IMG/VR virus record: IMGVR_UViG_3300020595_000010 | Span: 99,572 to 163,571 of that record | Origin: a virus | Length of the DNA stretch: 64,000 nt | Reading direction: 5' to 3' (one strand) | Shown here: positions 35,840 to 45,800 of the stretch, one piece after another | Layout: each line of letters begins with the position of its first letter | Numbering within the stretch: the first letter of the stretch is position 1 | Made by a program: the position numbers and the translations under genes | Notes under the pieces: model-generated | What the model saw: the letters and a program-made list of their open reading frames with translations, nothing else | Told to the model about the DNA's origin: nothing | Database searches by the model: none

Positions 35840-37701
35840 TGGCAGATTTAAAACGAGACATAAGATATATTAATAAAGATTTCAACCAATTTAGAAATTC
35901 TTTAATACAATATTCAAAAACATATTTCCCTAATACCTATAATGATTTTACAGATACCTCTACAGGTATGTTGTTTATGGAAATGGCATCTTATGTAGGT
36001 GATGTGTTATCTTTTTATTTAGATAACCAAATACAAGAAACATTTATTCAAAAAGCAAGACAGCAGGAAAATTTATACCAAATGGCTTACTTATTAGGAT
36101 ATACTCCTAAAGTAACAACAGCAGCTAGTGTAAATCTTGACTTTTACCAACAAGTACCAGCTATATTAGAAAGTGGTGAATATGTTCCAGATTACAACTA
36201 TGCCATGATTATTCCAGAAAATACTCAAATTACTTCTAATTTAGACAGTAATATAAAGTTTTTAATTGAAGATGTAATTGACTTCTCAGCATCAGGATCA
36301 TTAAATCCTACAACTACATCAGTATATCAAATTTCAGGTAATAACCCAACATATTTCTTATTAAAGAAAACAAGAAAAGCAATATCTGCAACTATTAATA
36401 CAACATCATTTACATTTAATGCCTCAAAAAGATTTGATGAAAGAAATATTAAAGATACTAATATTATAGGCATATTAGACTGCGTAGATACAGATGGCAA
36501 TACCTGGTATGAAGTGCCCAATATGGCGCAAGAAAACGTATATGATACGATTAGAAACACAAATACAAATGACCCACAATTCAATATAGAAGAAGATGCT
36601 CCATATTTACTTAGATTAAAACAAGTGCAAAGAAGATTTGTATCACGTTTTATAGACTCAGGGTCATTACAAATTCAATTTGGAGCGGGGGCAACAACAA
36701 ATAATGATGAGCAAATAGTTCCAAACCCAGATAATGTAGGTTTAGGATTGTCATTTGAAAGAGATCAATTAACAACTGCTTTTTCACCTTTAAATTTTAT
36801 ATTTACAAATACTTATGGTATTGCTCCATATAATACAACTTTAAATTTTAGATATCTAACAGGAGGGGGAATTGGATCTAATGTTGAAGCTGGTACTTTA
36901 ACTGTATTAGATGATACTAATTTTACATTTGTAAACCCCAACCTACCAGATACAGCATTAGCAAATCAAATATTTAAATCAGTTTCTTCAAATAATGAAT
37001 TAGCAGCTGATGGGGGTCAAGATGGTGATACTGTTGAAGAATTAAGATTAAATGCTGTTGGTAACTTCCAAAATCAATTACGTACTGTAACAAAAGAAGA
37101 TTATTTAATAAGAGCTTTATCTATGCCTTCTAATTTGGGTACTATAGCAAAAGCATATGCAGCCCCAGTAAAAATAAATGAATTTCAACCTGGTGAATTA
37201 CCTACAATGTTAGATTTATTTGTTTTAACATATGATGCTAATGGTAATTTAAGAACAGCTTCACCTTTAATGAAACAAAATTTACAAACTTACTTAGCAG
37301 AGTATAGAATGATTAATGATTCTGTTAAAATTAAAGATGCTTTTATTATTAATATAGAAGTAATATTTGATATTATAGTATTACCTAATTTTAATAATAA
37401 TGAAACTATTACTAAATGTATAACATCATTAACTAATTTCTTTGCAGTAGATAATTGGCAGATTAATCAACCTATTTTACTTAATAATTTATATATTCTT
37501 TTAGATAAAGTAGAAGGAGTCCAAACTGTAAAAAATATAACAGTAAATAATTTATCAGGAGTATCTTTGGGGTATAGTGATTATGCATATGACATCCCAG
37601 GAGCAACTGTAAATGATGTTGTGTATCCTTCAATAGACCCAATGATATTTGAAATTAAATATCCTAATACTGACATTAAAGGTAGAGTAGTACCACTATA
37701 A
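35839..37701 (+). CDS. Baseplate wedge protein gp6-like (baseplate J family)
   Basis: A 620-residue protein directly after gp25, the order found in many contractile tails. The N-terminus (DIRYINKDFNQFRNSLIQY) and DTSTGMLFMEMASYVGDVLSFYLD are conserved in gp6/J proteins, as is the AYLLGYTPKVTTAA segment. The C-terminal half contains the VTKEDYLIRALSMPSNLGTIAKA motif of J-like proteins. gp6 dimers form the baseplate ring. Confidence 0.88.
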   Translation: MADLKRDIRYINKDFNQFRNSLIQYSKTYFPNTYNDFTDTSTGMLFMEMASYVGDVLSFYLDNQIQETFIQKARQQENLYQMAYLLGYTPKVTTAASVNLDFYQQVPAILESGEYVPDYNYAMIIPENTQITSNLDSNIKFLIEDVIDFSASGSLNPTTTSVYQISGNNPTYFLLKKTRKAISATINTTSFTFNASKRFDERNIKDTNIIGILDCVDTDGNTWYEVPNMAQENVYDTIRNTNTNDPQFNIEEDAPYLLRLKQVQRRFVSRFIDSGSLQIQFGAGATTNNDEQIVPNPDNVGLGLSFERDQLTTAFSPLNFIFTNTYGIAPYNTTLNFRYLTGGGIGSNVEAGTLTVLDDTNFTFVNPNLPDTALANQIFKSVSSNNELAADGGQDGDTVEELRLNAVGNFQNQLRTVTKEDYLIRALSMPSNLGTIAKAYAAPVKINEFQPGELPTMLDLFVLTYDANGNLRTASPLMKQNLQTYLAEYRMINDSVKIKDAFIINIEVIFDIIVLPNFNNNETITKCITSLTNFFAVDNWQINQPILLNNLYILLDKVEGVQTVKNITVNNLSGVSLGYSDYAYDIPGATVNDVVYPSIDPMIFEIKYPNTDIKGRVVPL

Positions 37702-37712
37702 AATAAAAAAAA

Positions 37713-38300
37713 ATGGCAATCGGAACAAATAATTTAGATAGAGCAATAGAAGAAAGAATTAGGAAAGGTCCAAAACAATCCTTAAGAGATAGTTTTAATA
37801 AAACTAATTTAGACACCCAAAACCCAGAACCTGAAGGAGGTCCAATTAATGATCCTGTTATTGTTGTAGATGGTATGACAGCTGGGAGTGGATTTGAACA
37901 AGTTTATTCAGCACAAAATCCATATTTACAAGATTCTAGAACAAATCAAAATTCTATTTTGTATGAAAATGGTATAACACCTGAAGATAGCACATCCCCC
38001 GCTCTTAAAATTACTGCTTTAGATATAGAATCAAGTGAAGCTGGAGTAAGACAAGGAGGATCAGGAGGTCCTAATAGAATAGCACCCAATAAACTTAATA
38101 CCGTTGGTCAAGATGGTACATATCAATTAAAACAATATCCATCTACTAAAAATAATTTTACTCCTAACCCAACAAGTGGTACTCCTTTAAAGAATAAAGA
38201 AGGCGAAAATGTTCCAAATCAGGAAGTACAAGCATATACTCCACAAAATACTTATATGGATTATATGGTGGAACAAAAATCAAAAAACGATAATATATAA
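37713..38300 (+). CDS. Hypothetical virion protein, disordered (195 aa)
   Basis: A 195-residue Asn/Gly/Pro-rich protein with few hydrophobic strands (NPEPEGGPINDPVIVVDGM, VRQGGSGGPNRIAPNK), so mostly extended. It stands between gp6 and a fibre-like protein and may tie baseplate parts together. No family recognised. Confidence 0.55.
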   Translation: MAIGTNNLDRAIEERIRKGPKQSLRDSFNKTNLDTQNPEPEGGPINDPVIVVDGMTAGSGFEQVYSAQNPYLQDSRTNQNSILYENGITPEDSTSPALKITALDIESSEAGVRQGGSGGPNRIAPNKLNTVGQDGTYQLKQYPSTKNNFTPNPTSGTPLKNKEGENVPNQEVQAYTPQNTYMDYMVEQKSKNDNI

Positions 38301-38303
38301 GAT

Positions 38304-39446
38304 ATGGCTATTTATAAAATTTTTCCTGAAAAAGATGCAACTTTATACACTGAATTCCCAAATAAAAATACAGGATTAGATCAGATTATTGAGGCATCAA
38401 CTTATCAAGCAAATGCTACAGCACAGGTTAGTAGATATTTAATTAAATTTCCTACAAGTCAAATTGCTGAGATGTATAATGATAAAATCATAAATGGAGA
38501 ATATAAAGCATATTTAAGAAACTTTAATGCTGTAGTAACAGGGTTAAATTTAGATCAAAAATTAGAATTTTATCCTGTTAGTGGAAATTGGGGTATGGGA
38601 ACAGGAAGATATAATGATTCCCCAATAGTAACTAATGGTACTAGTTGGAACTGGTTAGATTATTCAGGATCTGTAGAGTGGCCCTCATCAGGGTTTTCTC
38701 CTTATGTAACAGCTTCATATAACTCATCTTTAGAAGGTGGAGGAAATTGGTATACAGGTTCTAATTTAACTTTAGACCCCGTAACACAATCCCAAGCTTT
38801 TACTTATGCTGATACAAAAGATATTCTTGTTGATGTATCAAAAACAGTTGAAACTTGGTACAGTTACTCATTAAATAATGTTAATGGGTTTGCTAATGAA
38901 GGATTTTTAGTAAAACAACCTTCAGGAAGTGAATTTATTAATACTAAAGCGAACAACACAATTTTTAGATTTTTTTCAATTGATACTAATACAATCTATC
39001 CCCCACAATTAGAATTTAGATTTAATGATTATATTTTTAATACTGGATCTTCTAAAAATACTATATTACCCCAAGTAGAAAGTTTTGTTTCTATTTATAA
39101 CAATCTCGGTACATACTATTCAGAAAGTATTCCTAGATTAAGATTTGCGGCTATGCCCAAGTATCCAGATAGAGCATTTTTAACAGCCTCTCTCTATACA
39201 ACTAATTATTTTCTTCCAGAAAGTCAATCATTATATGCTATTAAAGATACAGAAACTAATGAATTTGTAATTGATTTTGATCCTGAATACACAAGGATTA
39301 GTGCTGATGATACTTCAAGTTACTTTGATTTATATTGTAATGGTTTAGAACCTGAAAGATATTATACAATTTTAGTTAAAACATCAATAAGTGGTGAAGT
39401 AAAAGTTTTCGATGAAAATATTATGTTTAAGGTAGCAAAAGGATGA
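38304..39446 (+). CDS. Beta-rich tail protein with DNRLRE-like start (380 aa)
   Basis: A 380-residue virion protein. The opening FPEKDATLYTEFPNKNTG with later RYLIKFPTSQIAEM has the form of the DNRLRE/CBM-like beta-sandwich that begins many fibre and surface proteins. Aromatic-rich strands (WYTGSNLTLD, WYSYSLNNV) continue to the end. Probably a baseplate or fibre attachment protein. Ends overlapping the next gene. Confidence 0.6.
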   Translation: MAIYKIFPEKDATLYTEFPNKNTGLDQIIEASTYQANATAQVSRYLIKFPTSQIAEMYNDKIINGEYKAYLRNFNAVVTGLNLDQKLEFYPVSGNWGMGTGRYNDSPIVTNGTSWNWLDYSGSVEWPSSGFSPYVTASYNSSLEGGGNWYTGSNLTLDPVTQSQAFTYADTKDILVDVSKTVETWYSYSLNNVNGFANEGFLVKQPSGSEFINTKANNTIFRFFSIDTNTIYPPQLEFRFNDYIFNTGSSKNTILPQVESFVSIYNNLGTYYSESIPRLRFAAMPKYPDRAFLTASLYTTNYFLPESQSLYAIKDTETNEFVIDFDPEYTRISADDTSSYFDLYCNGLEPERYYTILVKTSISGEVKVFDENIMFKVAKG

Positions 39447-39808
39447 CAAATAAAAAAAATATAAAATTAATACGACAAGTATTTGATAAGGAAGCTTTTA
39501 ATAATACTATAGATACAAATTTTACACAATTAACATCTGTAGATGATCCATCATTTTTTGATGTTAATTTGGCTACTCAAGAGGATTTTTGGATATTGTA
39601 TGGTAAGTTTTTTTATGAAATACCTAAAGATGGTGAGGTTAACTCACATGAATATTTAGTACAAACTAGTGGAGATTTTATTGATTATGCTCCACAAAGG
39701 GAAGAAATAGAATCATTATTAGCAGAAATAGCAGAATTAAGAACAGAAAATTTAGAAGTAAGACAAGAGATTGCTCAAATAATCCAAGATTTTGCGGATA
39801 ATCAATAA
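39443..39808 (+). CDS. Tail protein with C-terminal coiled coil (121 aa)
   Basis: A 121-residue protein starting within the stop of its neighbour (ATGA). The N-terminal 75 residues carry FDVNLATQEDFWILYGKFFYEIP, a pattern seen in marine-phage baseplate proteins; the last 35 residues form a heptad coiled coil (LLAEIAELRTENLEVRQ). Likely trimerises next to the giant tail protein. Confidence 0.6.
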   Translation: MTNKKNIKLIRQVFDKEAFNNTIDTNFTQLTSVDDPSFFDVNLATQEDFWILYGKFFYEIPKDGEVNSHEYLVQTSGDFIDYAPQREEIESLLAEIAELRTENLEVRQEIAQIIQDFADNQ

Positions 39809-39819
39809 TATAATAGTTA

Positions 39820-42800
39820 ATGGAATATAAATTTGATGAATTAAAAGAAATGTCTAAAGCATTAGGTACAGATTATAAAAGCAATCTCGAAAGAGATGCT
39901 GTTGTAACTCCTATAACTAATGATAGGGAAAATAATATTAATATTAGCTCTTCCTGCATTCAAATACCAGCATCTACAGTTGTTAGTATGGGGTATGATT
40001 TTGCTGAATCTGAAATTATCCCAAGTGAAGACATATCAGGTTCATTTTTTCAAAGTGGGAGTATAATTGAATTTTATACTTATAGTACTACAAAAACCTT
40101 ATTATCTCAAGATTATAACTTTACTGATTATACAATTGAAGAGAATACAGCAATTGCTGATACTTCAGATGCAACTTCTTATACAAACAGTCAAGGTGTT
40201 GCTGTAGTTAATACAGGATCTGCTTCTATCCCAACAAATAATATTACATTACAACCTACATTAGATTTATACGATAGAGGATTTGATAATGGTGAGTTAT
40301 TTGCTGTGTATAATTTTATTAATTATGAATTAGCCTCATCAACAACTCAAACATTTTATATATCTGAAATATCAGGAGATAGAACAGAAATAAGAATAAA
40401 ATCTAATGCAATATCTGCTGTAGATATTAAAAATGGTTTTGCTTCATTAAAAGATAAATTAAACTCAACTGAATATTTTGATGAATTTTATTTAAGTTTT
40501 TATCAAAATAATTATGTAGTTGCTGTTAATATTGCATTAGAATCTACTCCTGAAAAGGCATTAGATCCTTCTATATTAATTAAATTATATGAACCATTAC
40601 CTGCTAATTATAATGTTGAACAGAGATTATATGTTGCAACTAAAGTAGGAGAAACAGTAGCCTATAAAGTAGAATTTATTCAAGATTTTTCAAATTTTAT
40701 AGATAATGCAAATTACATTAAAGGTCCTAATGTTAATATTCCCCTTCAAGATTTAGTTAATAATTCAACAACTTTAAAATCTTATGAAGATTTAACAAAA
40801 ACCGAATCATCATCATCATTAGATAGTGTTTTAAATTATTTAAACCAAACTGGGGTAACAATCACTCCTAACTACTCATACAACACGTTTGATGAATATA
40901 TTAATTTTTCTTCAGCAAAACAGAGAATTAATAATTTTTATGAAAAAGTATCTCAAATACAATCATACCAATCTGACATTGATACTATCACAACAATAAC
41001 AGGATCAAATCCTAATGTAATAGAAATATCTCAGAGTTTATCAAGTCTACAAACTAATATTACAAATTTAGTTTCAAATTTTGATGGGTATGAAAGTTAT
41101 CTTTATTATAATTCATCATCTTTTGCATATCCAAAAACTGGATCATCATATCCTTATTCCCTGTTACCAACAGGAAGTACAGAGGTATTAACATGGATGG
41201 GTAGTGATGTTGAAAATTCCCAATACTATGGAGGTTATGTATTATCAGCATCTTTATATGATGAAGATAATCAAAACTGGTTGTATTATACTATACCAAC
41301 TTTTATAACAGAAAATTCAGACAATAATGAATATGTAGAATTTTCTAATATGGTGGGTCAATCTTTTGATGAAGTATGGTTATATACTAAAGCATTAAGT
41401 GAAAGATATAACACTACTAATGACCCAGAATCTGGATTGCCTTTAGATTTAGCTGCTGATGCTATAAAAGGTTTAGGATTTGAAACTTTTGGAAATAATT
41501 ATGACAACCAAGATAATTTTATAGGGTTAACAGGTGAAGATAATGGGATTTATGTTCCACCAACAGGAAGTGAATTAATTACAGATTATGTAGCTGTAAA
41601 TAATGGTAAAATAATAAATTACTGGAATTTAGGGTATTCATGGCTTAATTATGTAGAACAACTAATAGAACCAGGATTCCCATATGCTATTGATAAAGTA
41701 AGTAAAGAAATATATAAACGTCTTTACCACAATATGGCTTATCTTACTAAGAAAAAAGGTACAATTAGTGGTTTAAGACAATTAATTAATATTTGGGGTA
41801 TTCCAAATACAATACTTCGAATTAATGAATTTGGGGGTAAAAATAAGGACAACTCAGATGATTATGATTTATGGTATAAACGTTATAGTTACGCGTATAC
41901 ACCAGTTGCCAACCAATATATGGCAAGTTCGTCGGTTAAAGTACCTTGGATGCCATTACAACGTAATAAGATAGATAGTAATGAGTATATAGTACCTGAT
42001 GGTCTTGCTTTTAGATTTAAAACTACAGGACACCCATCATCAAGTTATGGAGGTAAATTTTATAGCCAATCTTTAGCCGTTAAAAAATCAAATGGAACTA
42101 ATGATCAACAAATGGATTGGGGTATTGGTTTATTTTATGAAGACCAACCATCAGGATCATATTCTGGGTCTAGTTTTAGTGATTATTACAACTATGGTAA
42201 ATTAAGATTTTATATGTCTGCCTCTCAACCCGATGGGGGAGTACAAATATCAGATGATATTGAATTACCATTTTTTGATGGAGGGTGGTGGAGTGTTTTA
42301 CTACAAAGAGACCAACACGTAAGTGCTAGTACTAATGACACACCAACAACATATACTTTATTTGTAGCTAATAAGCAAGTAGATGGTTGGGATGGAAATT
42401 CATTAGGATGGTCAGGATCAGTAAGTATGTCTTCAGCAAATATAGCTTTCAACTCAGGATATGGAGGAGGAACTTATGATAGTGTAGAATATGATTTACC
42501 AGAAGCTGTACATCCTACAATAAATGAATCTTGGAATAGTTTTGGAGTTACAGAATATGATGGTGTTTATGTTGGGGGGTATGTTTCAGGTTCAGATGTA
42601 ATGACTGAAGTCTTAAATGAAGGAGCCAAAATATTTTCAGGATCTTTTCAAGAATTTAGATATTATTCTAACAATATTTCAAAAGAAGTATTTAATGATT
42701 TTGTAATGAATCCTGAATCCGTTGAAGGTAATAATGTTACAGGATCAGAATCATCATTTGATATTATTAACTTTAGAGCACCTTTAGGAAATGAATTAGA

Positions 42801-45800
42801 ATATAAATTTACGGCATCCGTAAGTGAATCATTCTCAACTCTTATATCATCATCACACCCATCAATTACAGGATCAGCACCTATGGTGTTTACCCAATCT
42901 TTTATCAATCCTTCAAATTCTTCACTAACTTCAAGTTATGAATTTATTGGGTATGAAGCAGCATCTACCTACACTTATAGTAAACCTAACGTAGAAACAT
43001 ACTTTCTAGACCAACCAGCAATAGGAATTAGAAATAGAATTTCAAATAAAATTCAAGTTGATGATGGTAGTGATTATGGTAATGTATTATCTAAATATAG
43101 AAGTATAGATCAAGACTATTTAATTAGCAAAAGTTATACTGAAGATATAACAAGTTTAGAAGTAGGATTTTCACCACAGGATGAAGTAAATGATGATATA
43201 ATAGCAACTTATGGTTATGGTGTAATATCAGATGTATTAGCTGATCCTAGATTTGCTTATGAGGGTAAAGAAAACTATTACCCTAAATTAAGAAATATAG
43301 CAAATGAATATTTTAAAAAATATACAGAAGGTGATGTTTGGGATTATTTAAGATTAATTAAATATTTTGATAATTCATTATTTAAAGCAATTAAATCATA
43401 CGTACCCGCTCGTACTAGTGTAACTACAGGTGTTATAGTTAAACAACATATGTTGGAGCGTAATCGTCGTGTACCTATTACAGTTAATCCAAATACGATA
43501 ATAGCATACACACCTGAAACAGGATCAATAGTAGGTGGTCAATCTACAGCTACAGGAATGAATAGTCCAATCTCATATAGAGATTTAGAACTTACAGGAA
43601 GTATTAAGATGGTTGATATTGGTGGATCAACAGGAGGAGTTTTAAATCCTTACAATGTTGAAGTTACCCAATCTGGATTTTTCTCATATTTTTCGTCTAA
43701 TACTCCTGGTAATTTACCAGACCAATATATTAATCTGATTCCTCAAGGTGGAAGTACAGCAACATATGGAGATATAGTATTATCTAGATTTGGAACTTCT
43801 TTAAAACAAGGTTTAAGATTAAAAACCCCAATTAAAACAAGATTTCTTTTTAACCAAACTAATACTGTAGGTGAGTTAGGATTTGATGAAGGATTTGAAT
43901 TTGCAGTATCATCATCTATAAGAGGAATTATAGGTACTGATATAATAACTTCATCTTCATTGTCTCCTATTGGAGCTACAATTGCAAGTTCTTCATACTA
44001 TGAAATGCTCCCAGGGGAAGATATTACTTTCTGGTTTAAAGGTATGGATGTTAGTGATCCAAATAATCCTATACCTGCTTCTGTAACTATGGAAAACTTC
44101 CTTTGGTCGATGTATTCTGTAAACCAACCAAACGCAAATGATTTTCAAGGTGCTGTTCTCCCATTTTCATCAAGTATATGGAATTCATTTACTACACAAT
44201 CCTACATTATAGAAAATAAAACTATATCTGGTAGTGTTTATGAATTACATAAATCACAAGATGAATTTTATAATGGAGAATTCAGTGGAAGTGAAATAAC
44301 AGTAACAACTCAATCTTTACTAGTAAATCCTTTTAGTGAGCCAAATACAATAAATACTACATATAACTTAATAGTTACTGCAAGTTTTGGTGCATATCAA
44401 AATAGTTCATGGAATACTACAGACCCATTTCAAAACACATTCCCTTCAGGTACTTTTGATTTACAATCAACATCCTCATTTTATGACCCAACAAAAGAAG
44501 GACTTGGGTTAGAATCAGTTTATAATTTATGGGCTGAGTGGGAAATAGATAATAGTTTTTCTACAAAAACGGGTTCTATATTTTATTATCAAGACCCAAC
44601 TCAACCAGAAGATTGGTGGATTGTAGGGTTAATTTTACCCAGTCAAATGGACATCCCAGCAGGTTCTATTTCAAATAAATTTGGGAGTTATTTAGGTTGG
44701 TCTAGCCAAAATTTATCAAATGGTGAAGTTGTAGCTAGAAAAAATTCTAATGGTTCAGTCATAGAAGTACCCCAAGAATCAAATATAAATCCTATAAACC
44801 AAGTACCCCCAGAATACTCAGGCATTCCTGCTATCGAAGGTGGAGAGAATACACCAAACCAGTGGGGTCCTTATATAAAATTCCCAACTACATCGGGTTC
44901 AATGAATCAATTTTATGCCATAGGTTTAAATGTTGATTATGGTATTACAGACCCACAATATAATAATATGAAGTATGAGGAAATATTTTCTAATATGTTA
45001 GGAAATAATGATTCAGTACTTAAATATTATAGCACGACAGGTATAATCAATACGGGTGACCCAGATGCCCCAACAATTACAACAACATCAGCAACATATG
45101 GAATAACTAAATATTGGTTTAAGGATCCTTGGAATAATGGGGGTAGACCTATTAGACTTAATCAGCCAACATCTTTTGGACCATCCCCAGATATGTTTAC
45201 GGAAACAGTCCGTGGCATAGAAGTTTATCTTTCACCTGAAAGAATACAAAGAACTAAATTTGCCGACAATCAAAAAGATGGAACTCTTAATAATTATGGA
45301 ATAGGATCAGCAAGTTTAGCATTGATAGGATCCACATGGACAGGTTCATGGTATGATGGGTCAGGCTGGTTTCCAGAACAATTAACATTTAATAATGAAA
45401 CTCAAGATCCAGATACAGGAGTAATTAATAATAATTTATCTACTTTTGCAAATGAACCATCATTTGAATTAAACCTTCCTAATTATATAGGTACACCAGC
45501 TCCTATAGATTCTTATGGAAAAGCAGGTAATGTCTTTATCCAATCTTTAAATGATTTAGAAGGTATTTCCTTTTTACAAGATTCAACAAGTCCGGGATGG
45601 ACAGTATTTAATTATAACCCACAAAATAGTAGATATTTAAGTGGTTCAGTTAACGGAAGTTTCCCACTTATACAATATAACCCATCAGGACCTCAAGATT
45701 CAGAGTATGTTAATTTTAACCCTCAATTACCTTCAAATAACTTAGAATTTGAAAACTCATCATATTATCCTTTAATAAATAATGCTACTGAAAGTGTAAA